Positions 1-47,421 are shown, numbered from the stretch's first letter. The stretch: DNA of 64,000 nt from Wyeomyia smithii (GCF_029784165.1 NC_073695.1:226643916-226707915), one strand, 5' to 3'. Translations and numbers: made by a program. The notes: generated by a model not told the origin, from the letters alone.

Positions 1-307
1 CAGTAGCTCTACTTCTTCCGGGAAGGCATGTTTTTGAACTAGAAGCCATAAAGTGTCTTGGGCCCTATTCAATTCCTCCGGGGTAAGACAACCATGTTCA
101 AGTGGTAATCCCTGTTTCTTTCGACGAAAGTTTTTTATTGCACGGTGTACATATGCGACTGCACGCCAAACTCTTTCAAACTTAGAGAAACGGCTCCAAT
201 CGATTACCTCATTTACTACAATATATTGTACCAGACAAGGTTTCAGTTCTTCTGGGGTTTCTTCGCTTATAAACTGTCGTGGCCAAGATGCTTCTGTTTC
301 TCTCAGG
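1..307 (-). CDS. BEL/Pao Pol continuation in a shifted frame
   Basis: Just before the stop of the long Gag-Pol frame, a run of T's on the minus strand (plus strand about 305-310) is one base short for the Pol reading. From there another frame is open to position 1 with no stop for about 100 codons, and reads as the conserved segment between RNase H and integrase of BEL elements (arginine- and tryptophan-rich, with a PLEHGxLTPEE-type stretch). This is the same gene after a frameshift, not a separate one. It is partial at the window edge, and an assembly error in the T run is an alternative. Confidence 0.75.
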
Positions 308-3300
308 AACTGGGTCCAGTAAACCAGCGACTTTCTGGGTATAAGTTAGGTCCTTTGCCCCATTTTGTTGCCTCGTCCGCCACATTTTGTTTCGTGGGTA
401 CCCACTTCCAATCTTCGGCATTAGTTTTGGAGAGGATCTCTCCCATTCTACACGCCACAAACTGCCGGTAGCGGCGGTGATCGGAATTGATCCATGCGAG
501 TACTGTTTTAGAGTCGGTCCATAACACCCTTCTCATGATCGGTAAATTGTGACCTGCGCAGAGTGTTTTCATTAACCTACACCCGATAACGGCTGCCTGC
601 AACTCCAACCGGGGCACAGAGAGGGACTTTAAAGGAGCAACCTTTGCTTTTGCGCCCACCAGTGCGCAGCGAAATTCGCCACGGATCTTTGCCCGAAAGT
701 AGCCGACGCAGGCAAATGCTGTCTCACTGGCGTCGACAAATATGTGAAGCTGGAGATCTTCAATCTCATCTGATGTCACATTCGGGAAATAGGCGCGGGA
801 GATGCTTACTTGCTTGAGATCATCGAATAAGCTCGTCCACCGATGCCAGCTTTCGAGGATATCCCCTCCGACATTGTCGTCCCAGCCAGCCTTTGTCCGC
901 CAGATGTTCTGTATTATTACACGGCCATGGATAAAAAAGTGAGACAGTAAGCCAAGTGGATCGTACTGGCTCATCACGCACCGTAAAATGCCCCTCTTAG
1001 TCGGGGCGATTGCAGCCAAGTTCATTGCATTGGTATAGACGAAGACATCAGGTTCAGATGCCCAAAGCATCCCCAAAACTCTCTCAGTCCGCCCGCTTTT
1101 GTCTACATCAACTGCCTTCTCGCGCTGTACATCTGTTCCTCCGATTCGTCGAAGGACTGCAGCAGAATTAGACAACCAGTTCCGCATGGTGAAACCGCCT
1201 TCTTTGTGCACTAACTTGACCTCCTCTGCCACTCGACACGCTTCTTCTTCGCTATCAAAGCTGTCCAGATAGTCATCAACATAATGCCGCTGCTGGATCG
1301 CCTCAACTGCCCTAGGATAACGATCGATAAATTCTTGAGCGTTCAGGTTTTTAATGTACTGCACTGAACATGGCGAAGACGTCGAACCAAACGTTGCCAC
1401 GTCCATTATAAAAATCCGCGGTGTTTGACTTGGGTCATCTCGCATAAGGAAACGCTGGGAGTTACGATCCTCTAATCGTATTTTAGCCTGATGGAACATT
1501 TCTTGTAGGTCGCCACCCAGGGCTACTTTGCGTTCTCTAAACCCGTACAGGACTGTTGAGAGTGGTACGATGAGATCCGGTCCTTTCAGCAGCATACTAT
1601 TCAGCGAAATCCCATCGACTTTAGCAGCGGCGTCCCACACGAGGCGAATCTTATTTGGTTTTTTCGGATTGAGAACCACGTTTAACGGCAAATACCAGAC
1701 CAAGCGTGGGTCCGCTGTTTCTATTTCCTCCTGCGTCGCTTCGTGAATATATCCTTTTTGTTGGTATTCAATCATTTGCCGTCGAACGTTTTCTTCGATG
1801 AGAGAATTTGCTTTTAGCCGTCTTTCAAAGCACTTTAGCCTGCGCATCGCCATGGGATAGCTATCCGGGAATTCCACATGATCATGTCGCCACAATAGTC
1901 CAGTTTCGAAGCCTCCATCGATTCTTTTCGTTGTTTGCTCAAGGATTAATCTTGCCCGCTTTTCATCATCCGATTCCGGTCCTTTGTCAGCCGAAACGCC
2001 GACGTTCTCTACGGTAAAATATTGTTTAACCATTTCGTGTAACTGAGTATCGCCTGTGCATTCACAAATATGGAAGGTATAGCAACGACTCTGCATCCGT
2101 TGTTCCACTGGTCCATACACCGCCCATCCAAGCCGGGTTTTTGCAGCAACAGGCTCGCCTGTTCGCCCTTCTCGGAGTTTCTTGGTAGCGGTCAACATTG
2201 TATGTCCCGCGCCTATCAGAATTCCGGGTGTCACAGACTCGTAATCCACGACTGGCAGCTTACGAAGATGTTGGTAGTGTTCAGCTAGCTCCCGGTACCG
2301 AAGCGATTGTGTCGGGAGTGCAAGTGTCCTAACAGTTCGAACGCCTTCAAGCTTATATCGACGGTCTGAATTGTTTCCTGATATTTCTATCGTAACTTCT
2401 TGAGAGTTTTCTTCATCTCTAGTAACATTACCTGTCCACGATAAGCACAGACGTTTTTTGATACCCTCAACATCGAGTGCATCTGCAATCCATTTTTCCA
2501 TCAACGTAACTGAAGACCCCTCATCGAGGAAAGCGAATGTATCAACACTTCTTCCTTTTGCTGAAATAGTCACCGGTAAAATGCGAAACAGCGTGGTACC
2601 CTGACTGTGCCGGTGTGTGTTGACTCCTTCCATTTGATTCCGAATTGCAACGGTGTCTCTATAACTAGATGACGCACTTGCCGACATTGGCGTTGAAGAA
2701 CCACGATGTAATAACGGGTGATGGCGCATTTGACACCCTTGCATCTCACAACGTATTTGAGAACGGCACGGTTTCCTCCCGTGCTTGCCAAGGCAAATGC
2801 GGCATAGCTGGTGATTTTGTACAACCTTCCATCTGTCGACTCCACTCATATTTTTAAAAACGCCACACTCTTTTACTTTATGATCTGGATCGCTGCAGAT
2901 AAAACATCGCACCGGTGAATTTTCTGTTTTTATAGAACTCGATCTCGATTTTGCCTGTTCACTCACTTCCGCTGAATTTGCATGAGCGTTGACGAACCCT
3001 TTCGGCTTATCCCCTCTGCCTACCTTCGCGTTAGTAGGCTCAAGCGTCAGTGTGACATCCGCCGCAGCAGACACTAGATTTGCCATATAGCTGCCAAAAA
3101 CACGTAAATCTGCGACCATATACTGCCGTTTATATACCACCCAATCCAATTTCAGGTGTGCGGGTAATTTGTCGATTAGCTCTTGTAAGAGAACTGGATT
3201 AGAGAGATGAGCCACTTGATCCGCTGCCACTAGATAATCGCAAAAATTCTGCACTGCCATACCAAACGTTACTAATGTTTTCAGATTTTCCGCTTTCGGG

Positions 3301-4760
3301 GCCGGAACTTCCCTGACTTTTAAGAGAAGAGCATGAATTATCTGCTCAGGACGTCCATACAAAAGCTGCAGTGTTTGCATCACCTGTGGTACCGCAGAGG
3401 GAAGTAGAAGACGGCTTCGTACTGCTTCCAATGCACTGCCCTTTAGACAGCGTTGAAGTCGGCCGAGGTTCTCCACTTCACTGTAACCACAAGCCTCTGT
3501 TGACGTGTAAAATGCACTATAAAACATGGGCCACTCCTCAGGGCTCCCACTAAACGCAGGAAGATCTTTCGGCATAACGTGCCTGGCGGCTAACTGGCGG
3601 GATGTAGGTACACCTTGATCGATACTATTTTCTACCGATAATGATTGACCGGCACCAGGAATATTGCAATGATTCCCTACCGGAATTGTTTGATTGGAAC
3701 CAGGAATATTGCCAAGGTTTCGTACTGGAATTGTTTGATTGGCACCAGAAATATTGGGAGTATACTGAGATACGGACACGGGAACGTATGGGAATGTATT
3801 TGCGTTCGAAATATTGATATGAGAATAAGCTGGCCCTGCACTAGTGAGTGGATATTGAGAAACTTGTCCTAACCCTACTTGCAGTTGGTTGTTATATCTT
3901 TGTAAATGATTATTCTGACTTACATTTGTTCCAAACAAACCAATCGTACTTATTGTCGGCGGCAGTGATTGGGTAAGAACCGTCTGATTCGTCACTGGAT
4001 CAACCCAAGGTGTTGCTGTCGCTGACGTAATAGGTGTCGACGATCCGAGGTTGTATCTCCCCCCACCGGAGAGAAAATCGTGCCCGTAACTGGTGGTCGA
4101 TCTCACTGCACTCGGGTACGTTGACGCACATGTAGGATGAACACTCCTCGGCAGTACAGAGGATGACATTGGTGGTATTCCGAAGGAATTAATTCCTGTA
4201 GCAGCAGTATTAACGAGCGAAAACGGTACTGGAGCATTTTCGACACCTTGGAGAGTGCTTCTCGAAGAACTCGAACTCGAAGTAACGCAGGTGTTGTTAT
4301 CGACTTGGGGACCATCAGCTACCTCAGCTAAAGTCGTTAAAAACTCGCATCGTCTTCGCCATGCCGCCTGTTCCACTTGTAGCTTTTTCCTCTCGCACTC
4401 CATTGTACGATCTAACTCGATCTCTCGCAAAAGAAACGCCTGTTGTTCTTCCAGTAATTTGAGGTTGAGCTTTGTTCTCTCTGCCTTTGGGTCAAGCACA
4501 CTCGTTTCCTTGCAAGTAGTTGGTGGTGGTTCACTGGTCGACATCGAAACTACTGCAGAACTTGTGACAACTGGCTCGTTGGCCACGCCGCTACCGATAC
4601 AATCATGGCACTTCCAATTTAATTCCTTCCTCCCGTCGTCAAATCCCACACAGCCGTAGTGGAACCATCCGCCACATCTACCTTCGCACTGGACCAGATC
4701 ATCGATATCATTGGCCAGCTCGCAGCAACGGCAATCGAATCGGCTGGATTCAGACATCAT
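303..4760 (-). CDS. BEL/Pao Gag-Pol polyprotein (PHD-Gag-PR-RT-RNase H part)
   Basis: Retroelement polyprotein for particle assembly, processing and reverse transcription. I start at the ATG pair at 4755-4760; the open frame extends five codons further up without an ATG. Numbering from the frame's first codon (4775): Cys15, Cys18, Cys30, Cys34, His39, Cys42, Cys56 and Cys59 form a C4HC3 PHD finger. A charged, coiled-coil-like stretch follows at about 95-145, then an Asn/Pro/Gln-rich linker with a repeat of about 17 residues (about 340-395), a DUF1759-type Gag region (about 400-560), a CCHC knuckle, a second Cys cluster (CRICLGKHGRKPC), a DUF1758-type protease with DEGSS, a reverse transcriptase with YVDD (coded near 1276-1287) and an RNase H with FVDAS (coded near 735). 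The frame ends at a premature TGA at 303 caused by a one-base loss; coding potential continues in the next frame to position 1. Confidence 0.9.
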   Translation of the reverse strand: MMSESSRFDCRCCELANDIDDLVQCEGRCGGWFHYGCVGFDDGRKELNWKCHDCIGSGVANEPVVTSSAVVSMSTSEPPPTTCKETSVLDPKAERTKLNLKLLEEQQAFLLREIELDRTMECERKKLQVEQAAWRRRCEFLTTLAEVADGPQVDNNTCVTSSSSSSRSTLQGVENAPVPFSLVNTAATGINSFGIPPMSSSVLPRSVHPTCASTYPSAVRSTTSYGHDFLSGGGRYNLGSSTPITSATATPWVDPVTNQTVLTQSLPPTISTIGLFGTNVSQNNHLQRYNNQLQVGLGQVSQYPLTSAGPAYSHINISNANTFPYVPVSVSQYTPNISGANQTIPVRNLGNIPGSNQTIPVGNHCNIPGAGQSLSVENSIDQGVPTSRQLAARHVMPKDLPAFSGSPEEWPMFYSAFYTSTEACGYSEVENLGRLQRCLKGSALEAVRSRLLLPSAVPQVMQTLQLLYGRPEQIIHALLLKVREVPAPKAENLKTLVTFGMAVQNFCDYLVAADQVAHLSNPVLLQELIDKLPAHLKLDWVVYKRQYMVADLRVFGSYMANLVSAAADVTLTLEPTNAKVGRGDKPKGFVNAHANSAEVSEQAKSRSSSIKTENSPVRCFICSDPDHKVKECGVFKNMSGVDRWKVVQNHQLCRICLGKHGRKPCRSQIRCEMQGCQMRHHPLLHRGSSTPMSASASSSYRDTVAIRNQMEGVNTHRHSQGTTLFRILPVTISAKGRSVDTFAFLDEGSSVTLMEKWIADALDVEGIKKRLCLSWTGNVTRDEENSQEVTIEISGNNSDRRYKLEGVRTVRTLALPTQSLRYRELAEHYQHLRKLPVVDYESVTPGILIGAGHTMLTATKKLREGRTGEPVAAKTRLGWAVYGPVEQRMQSRCYTFHICECTGDTQLHEMVKQYFTVENVGVSADKGPESDDEKRARLILEQTTKRIDGGFETGLLWRHDHVEFPDSYPMAMRRLKCFERRLKANSLIEENVRRQMIEYQQKGYIHEATQEEIETADPRLVWYLPLNVVLNPKKPNKIRLVWDAAAKVDGISLNSMLLKGPDLIVPLSTVLYGFRERKVALGGDLQEMFHQAKIRLEDRNSQRFLMRDDPSQTPRIFIMDVATFGSTSSPCSVQYIKNLNAQEFIDRYPRAVEAIQQRHYVDDYLDSFDSEEEACRVAEEVKLVHKEGGFTMRNWLSNSAAVLRRIGGTDVQREKAVDVDKSGRTERVLGMLWASEPDVFVYTNAMNLAAIAPTKRGILRCVMSQYDPLGLLSHFFIHGRVIIQNIWRTKAGWDDNVGGDILESWHRWTSLFDDLKQVSISRAYFPNVTSDEIEDLQLHIFVDASETAFACVGYFRAKIRGEFRCALVGAKAKVAPLKSLSVPRLELQAAVIGCRLMKTLCAGHNLPIMRRVLWTDSKTVLAWINSDHRRYRQFVACRMGEILSKTNAEDWKWVPTKQNVADEATKWGKGPNLYPESRWFTGPSS

Positions 4761-4792
4761 TCTCCAACAAACCACAAAATTCTTTAGAGAAT

Positions 4793-5367
4793 TGTTGGGA
4801 CAGTTTCGGACCTCTTTCTAGCGGCGTCGTAGTTTGATTAGACGGAGCTCTAAAGAATTTTGGTCTTTTCATATAACTGTCACTAACAATATCAGACAAT
4901 TTTCTCTAACTGAAACTTCTTATAAATTTTGAACAACGTGTTTCTTCCTTGCAGTAAAGAGTGTAAGTGAAAGACAATAGTGCTGATAAGGAGGAAGTGA
5001 TAGTCGATAAATGAGCAGGGTATTTTAGATTGTGGATCTCGCTATAATGAATTGACTTCAAGTGAGCAGGGTGTTTGAGAATGAATCTCGCACGGGCAGA
5101 GGCGCACGGGCAGTGCCCCCAACAGTATCTACTGCTTGTTATTGGGAAAAGCAAGAGGTGTTTCAAGAATCTGAAGTCACTTTCTGTGATTTCGGTACTG
5201 CAGCGAATGGATCTGGTGATAATAAATCTTGAAACACCACTTCCGTAACGTTCTAGTGACGCAATAGCTTGATGATCTGGAAAACAATCGCGTATGATGT
5301 ATAATTTAAAATGCTCTTTTAATCTCCTTTTACAAATTGGCAATTATGTTACAGGAGTCCTCCAACA
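4793..5367 (-). repeat. candidate 5' LTR of the BEL/Pao element
   Basis: On the minus strand this 575-bp segment begins TGTTGG and ends CCAACA, a perfect 6-bp inverted end pair of the TG...CA type, and stops 32 bp before the Gag-Pol ATG. It holds a direct repeat (plus 5012-5042 and 5063-5091, sharing GAGCAGGGT and ATCTCGC), a GCACGGGCAG doublet, and an 11-bp inverted pair (GGTGTTTCAAG at 5157, CTTGAAACACC at 5231). I did not recognise a primer-binding site. A further inverted pair (4776-4789 with 4848-4861) spans the proposed 3' boundary, so that end is less certain. The partner LTR is outside the window. Confidence 0.4.
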
Positions 5368-7575
5368 TTACATTCCTTGATGTTATGAAGCTTATATCAA
5401 CATGGTCCGAAAACGTAACACTAGTTAGCACCATGCTCTATGCACTACTTTAGATCTTCTGCACGATCTAATGTAGTAATCATTTGTCGATATTCCGCTG
5501 AACCGTGTGTGATATTGATTGACAGTATGGAGTTTTCGGATGACACGACAGCCATTCTTATTGCGATGCATCAGTCCAACATTATTTAATTCGTAACAAA
5601 AAGAAAAAGAATAAAAACCTCGCATCGAAGATGCCAACAGTTTGCAACTGTGCCAAAATATAAAACCTTTTCTTTTGATTTTTTATTCTTACTGCTTGAC
5701 TGCTATTTGAGAGTAAAATTGCAAACATCGACTTTGAGTCTACCCTGTGTGGTTTTTTATTTTGCTTTAATTGCCTCGATTTGATTAACTCGAAACTTCT
5801 CTATTCAACAAACTGTCGTTTTGCAAGTGCGATCAAACAGTGCCTTCAACGGTATCTGTAAATACTAACTATTTGTAAAACTTGTGAAACTACGAAATCA
5901 CTATTTTAAATAACGAATATTAATAATTTTATACACTACGGTAGTGAGCGATATCAGTACGCAAGTTACTGAATTATGAATGTGGACTAGCTCAGTTTTT
6001 AGGTGTTTACGTACGGCAGGTGGAAAAGATTTTGTATGGAAAGTATGACATCAGATGGGAAAAGAGAAAATGTTGACATATAGAGAACTTTAAAATACCT
6101 ACTTCGGAGCTTTTTTCATTCAATGTTTAATTTTTTTTTTTGATTTTTGATCCGTTTCATCACACGCTTAGGAGCTAAAACTACCTCAATTTATGCAAAT
6201 CAGTCTCTATTCGGTTCGTTCTCTTAGTTCGATTTATGTACTTATGTATGAAGTATTGATCCTACGATGCTGAGTTTTTACGTAACCGCACTCAACGGTA
6301 TCAAATGTAACTAAATCGATCGCTAGTCTGGCCTCTGTAATACGTTCTCTAGATACTGACGAGTAAGCTAAGGTTGGCGAGTCTTAGAATACAACAAAGG
6401 TGCCTCACAGTAACAGTAAGACTATCTAAGTTTTTCTGGTTTGAAAAGTTTTATGAAAAATTTAGAATTTTACTCTAATAGCCCATATCAATCGTATTCA
6501 AAAAATTCATGAGCACTTTTGCCCAGTGTCAAACTAATTCACGACGAACTTTCAGAATGGATGTAAGACACTCATTGTGGGGTTAACCGGGGAATGGTAT
6601 CAAATGATCAAAATAAGCTACACAATTCCGATTGCGATTGTAAATGTATCGCTGTTAGCAATATCTTAAAGCAAACACGTAATGCTAAGTAAGAGCTTCA
6701 TATGACAAACAAGTCGTAGTACAACTAAATAAACAAGTTAAAAAATTTAACGAAATAGTAAAATCATATGAACTACACAAATTTGGTTGCAACTTTCCTA
6801 AAGTATCCACAAATCGACCATTAGTTGGTAATTTGAAAAAAATTATTTACCATTCCGCATGCACAGGTAAATTAGAGTTAGTCTAGTGGCGGTAGCGCTT
6901 TTGACGAATTGGTATCCACCAATGCGACCAATGTTTTGATATCATATTACAAAATTTTCCGTAAATAGTGTCTATTCAAAAAGTGATAGTTTAAATACAG
7001 TTTGTTACGGTGTAGATAACTATCACAATACTGGCACCTAGCAGAGTTATAACAAGTCATCTTACGTTTTAAAAAGCAGGAATGTGGAAAGGGCCAACAC
7101 CTGGTACAAATAATGGTCACGAATAGAAGGTATTGTGTACAGAACAAAATATTTTCATTCATAGGGGTGATATTAGTTCGAAAACTTTATAACATAAATA
7201 ATGTTTATCTCTACGAACATCTATAAATAAATTATCATCTACAAAACTATCGAAATGAGCTAAAGCTCCGCGGCTGAATAAAGTCACGCACCCGCATGTG
7301 TGCATGATAACGTTTCGTAACGTGACTGGTTTGAGTCTAAACTAAAACGTTCACTTCCCTCACCAACGCTCTTGTAGCGTGAATCAATCATTTCTATCTT
7401 GAACAATGTTTGGCTTCGTTCTTTCGGTTCGAGAAGCGAATCCCGAATAAATATGGTACGCTCGATACGGAGGCCTAACTGACAAAACAATTAGGTTTTT
7501 GCATCGACCTGAAGACACGCCATCCTAGAGCGTGCCTTAGACAAAGAACAAACGCACCGCCCGGCCAGGAACGCG
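5368..7575. other. intergenic, nothing recognised
   Basis: This AT-rich stretch separates the BEL element from the stop codon of the OSGIN-like gene. Open frames on both strands are short, interrupted and biased by base composition. The part nearest 7575 should hold the 3' UTR of the OSGIN-like gene, but I found no convincing polyadenylation signal on the minus strand. Confidence 0.5.
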
Positions 7576-43972
<36,397 letters not shown>

Positions 43973-44720
43973 TTTGAACTGATTTTTTCCACTTGCACTA
44001 TCGATGAAGGGGTTATAAAACCTTTTCTCACTATGGTAAATTATTCACATACGAACTTAACCTTCACACCGTATACACAACACAGAGTGTTATTTTCCTA
44101 ATAAATAAATGAACCAAGTCAAAGAATACAGAAACTACTCAACAGGAAAAAAAAACCAGTCCTTTGCTTGGTTTCTAAACGGTTTTTCGTCGCGTCGATT
44201 TTCCCTTTTTTCTTAGTAGTTAATTTGGATGTACACAAACTCGAGTGGGGAAAAAAACTACATATAAGTATATTTTCTCCTTGCTTTCCCCCTTGTGCTG
44301 CGCTGGGACGCGTATTGTATACTATGGGAACTTTCAGTTGTATGATTCGAGCCGACTCAATCCAAGTTGTGGATTCATTCGCGACCGGCACTGGACTGGT
44401 TAGCTCGCGGCCTATCAGCCGGGTATATATTATTAATTCGCGCTTCAAGCTCTCCGCTACAGCATACAACTCTCACTCACACATGGATCGCACCACACTA
44501 TACAACTAGAGCCGCAAATTCCGACGAGCGACGTGCAATTGAAGGAGCTTTTTTGCGGATACCGGCCGTCTCACGTTAATAGCCGACCTCTCGACAGTCG
44601 TGCATATGAAGATGCGGCTCGCCGTTTTGCGATGACAACAGAAGCGCCTCTTAATATTCACGCGAAGTGTGTACCTGGTAGGCTAGTGGCACTTTGGCTA
44701 TGGATTCGATGCAGCTGAAT
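43973..44720 (-). promoter_or_regulatory. probable promoter and 5' UTR of the OSGIN-like gene
   Basis: Directly upstream of the ATG at 43972 the sequence becomes CpG-rich from about 44160 to 44720, unlike the AT-rich flanks. On the minus strand a TATATATTA-type box (complement of 44424-44432) precedes a CCAGT initiator-like site with its A at 44397, about 33 nt downstream, the usual fly spacing. That would give a 5' UTR of about 425 nt if unspliced. Placement is inferred and a further upstream exon is possible. Confidence 0.35.
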
Positions 44721-44828
44721 GCCTCCCGAAGTGACGGTGACTGCAGCTACGGTTTTAATTAATAGTGATTTAATTTTGAACCTGGATTCTTATCGACTTG
44801 ATGTAGTGCAGGGTAATCGGGACGATAT

Positions 44829-45062
44829 TGATAATAAGTGCAGCCGCTATTTATCCTGCGGGTGACGATGCCGATGACGACAGCCTTTTTTATCAAATAA
44901 GCCTCTGAGCAAGATAAGAGCTTTGATAAAACGCCGCTGGTTGGCTGATTTCGGCTTAACATATAGTAACCTTAAAGATAACGTGAAAAAGATAAAGCAG
45001 TTAGTTGGTGATAAACTTAAAATTAATTTTATAAATACGATTGTTGTATAAGAAAAAGATAA
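44829..45062. promoter_or_regulatory. cluster of eight GATA-factor motifs
   Basis: WGATAR sites lie at 44829-44834, 44890-44895 (minus), 44912-44917, 44924-44929, 44976-44981, 44990-44995, 45009-45014 and 45057-45062, plus a weaker GGATAA at 44851-44856 (minus). The cluster lies about 430-670 bp upstream of the candidate start site of the OSGIN-like gene. In flies and mosquitoes GATA factors act in gut and fat body; a role here is inferred. Confidence 0.45.
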
Positions 45063-47420
45063 TACGCCGCTTTGTTATAAATTATATTAAGACGTGAAGC
45101 GTTAAGAAATTCACGTGCACACTCATGTGAAACTCAGGAGGTCAGGAGGAAGAAGGTATGCAATGTATCTCAAATGTTCGAAATCCATGGTACGTAATTT
45201 GGCTGAACTTTACCGGAAAACAAAACAAACGAAAACTACTAGCGAAAATCAAAAGGGCAAACATCGACATCCCTCCAGGCAGGACTTTGAAACAGAACAA
45301 GCGTACGAACAAGTTCTGACCGAGTGCAGCGAATTTATTTTAATGGGCGATAATTTTTTTAGATGGATTTTGAACCAATTTGAAGTTTTACCATGCAAAA
45401 CAAAGCTTTACGCATTTTTGAATGTTATTTTTCCACGATGAATCTATTGAATCTGTACGGGTATATTTAAACTAGAACAAATTTTTCGATGCAAATTTGT
45501 ATTTATTCACGATGACCTAAAAAGAATCAAATCAACGGCTGTCTTCCGAACCCGTAACTAATAGGTTTTGTAATTATTAAACAGGTGGATCAAAAGTTAT
45601 GAAAAGAATCGTGTTTTGAAGATTTTTATATTTTAAGTAATTTTCTCAGAGATGGCTGGACCGCTCTTAACGCTTTGGTTATTTTATTAAAATCGGACTT
45701 TTACTATAGCCAATTTGTATCAAATTGTAAAAACAGAGCAATTCCACAAAAGTGTCCCAGTTTTAATATTTTTTTTCAGATTGTGTTTTTTGATTTGGCT
45801 GAAACTTTGCATAGACGTTTCTATAGGCATTGTGCTATTGAGTTAATTCTTTAAAACACGACTCATTTTTGAAAATCTATTGAAAAATGTTATTTAGGGG
45901 AAGCATTGATGATTACAAATGAGAAGCTATTGAAAAATGCTATTTTGGGAAGGTATTGATGGTTACAAATATTTTTAGGGCCAAAATGGTTCGTTTTATC
46001 GGTGTGACGTCCTCGGCAAAGTTGTAGATAATAATTTTGTCTTTCCGAAAAAAATGTACACATGTAAAAAAAATTTTTTTTTTGATTTTTTGAAGAATTA
46101 GCAGATTAGTTTAGTAAGAAAATATGCGTTTTTCCTGTTTTCAATTGTCTATTCATGTTGTGTGAGATGGATATATGGGCTGAAATGAATAATGGAGCAG
46201 TTTCCCTAAATAATTTTTAATTTTTCGTTTATCTTTTTTTTTTTCAGAAAAAAAAATTATGAATTATGAATTATGAAGCCAACCCGAACACGAGATTATA
46301 TAGATTTAATAATCGTGTAACGGGTTATCTCTCAATCTCACAAGCGATGAATTTAAAATAAATTAATAGGTGTTTCAAAACTTATGAAAAGAAACGTAAC
46401 CCAGAGATTGTTTAAAACCAACTGCTTTGAACAAAATATTTGGTCTCAATCAGGGTTGATATTTGTTGACACTCTTGAGTGAAAGTGAAAAAAAGCATCC
46501 ACAAACGTTATTTTTTTACAATCCTTTCAGAGTTCTCCTTTCCCGCTTTTTGCATGGAAGTGAACTGTCAAAACACCTCATTATATTTCATGCGATGAAA
46601 GCAAGACAACAAAATCAGTTTATCAGTTAACGAAGATTGTCAAGGCATCGGTCAGAGTCAGTGAAAATGTGTTTCGGTGAGGTTTATTTTGGTTGAGTGG
46701 ACTGTTTGTTTTTCTTTTTCGCTTTGAAGTGAAGATCATTTGGTTGGATTTGTCGTCAAATTTTATTCCGTAACCGTGAACGATGCGCGCGATCTATTTC
46801 ATCTGAGTATAACAGCACGTTACTAGGACGAAAATCTAGTGTATCTGAAAGAGTGCTGCGATCATTGGAAGTGAAAATTGAAAATGATTGGCTGTAATTT
46901 TCGTAGAATTTTGCTGGGGAAAATGACTTTTATCAGCACTGGTCTCAATATCACTGAAACTATAAAATGTACTAGTTGATCATTCCCGGCGATTAAAATG
47001 TTTCAAGAATCATTTCACTGCCCCTTTGATACAACTCAGATCACAAGAATAACATTAAATTTCACATATCATGCTTTAATTATTACTTCAAATACTGCAT
47101 CCATATTTTCAAAACGCACGTGGTGGAAGTACCTTTATTGGATTGTGTTTGAAAATTTCAGGATGTTTCTCAAAAATCGTAGATCCCAATTCCAGATTTA
47201 AAAAAGTGTAATCTAGAGTCTAGTTCCCGGACTCTGTGCATCATACCGGCTTCTAAAATATCCACATTGAGAAGTATTTGTCCATTTTAGGTTGTATTGT
47301 AGAAACAGGAAGCCGTCATCTTGGATTTTAGAAAAGCGTCTGGCAGGCTTGTCTTTTCTCCTCAGAGAAACACTACCGTATAGGAGGTTTTGTTCCACTG
47401 CAAATGCAACTGCTCTAAGG
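45063..47420. other. upstream region with dispersed repeat fragments
   Basis: 45590-45700 is an inverted piece of the 32-34 kb repeat (contains CTCAGAGATGGCTGG); 45775-46070 carries the TTTGGCTGAAACTTTGCA and CGGCAAAGTTGTAG repeats also seen at 52620-53030; 46370-46430 again resembles the 32-34 kb unit; 47219-47340 is a GGAAGCCGTCATCTTGGATT-type unit. 45115-45441 is a 108-codon frame of no recognised family. Confidence 0.5.
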
Positions 47421-47421
47421 A

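Larger units (their letters stand above)
1..5367 (-). mobile_element. BEL/Pao LTR retrotransposon, cut by the left window edge
   Basis: On the minus strand the order is a candidate 5' LTR (4793-5367), a short leader, then one long Gag-Pol frame running to the window edge. Domain order is PHD finger, Gag, CCHC knuckle, aspartic protease, reverse transcriptase and RNase H, which with the DEGS protease motif and YVDD polymerase motif marks BEL/Pao. The integrase and 3' LTR must lie left of position 1. Only one frame-disrupting change is visible, so the copy looks fairly recent but not intact. It lies downstream of the OSGIN-like gene, in the same orientation and outside it. Its LTR pair and flanking duplication cannot be checked here. 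Confidence 0.85.

Noticed and set aside
4255..4659. Plus-strand 134-codon frame
   Set aside because: Antisense shadow of the BEL Gag-Pol frame.
45115..45441. 108-codon Lys/Thr/Glu-rich frame
   Set aside because: No family recognised and surrounded by repeat fragments; not supportable as a gene.
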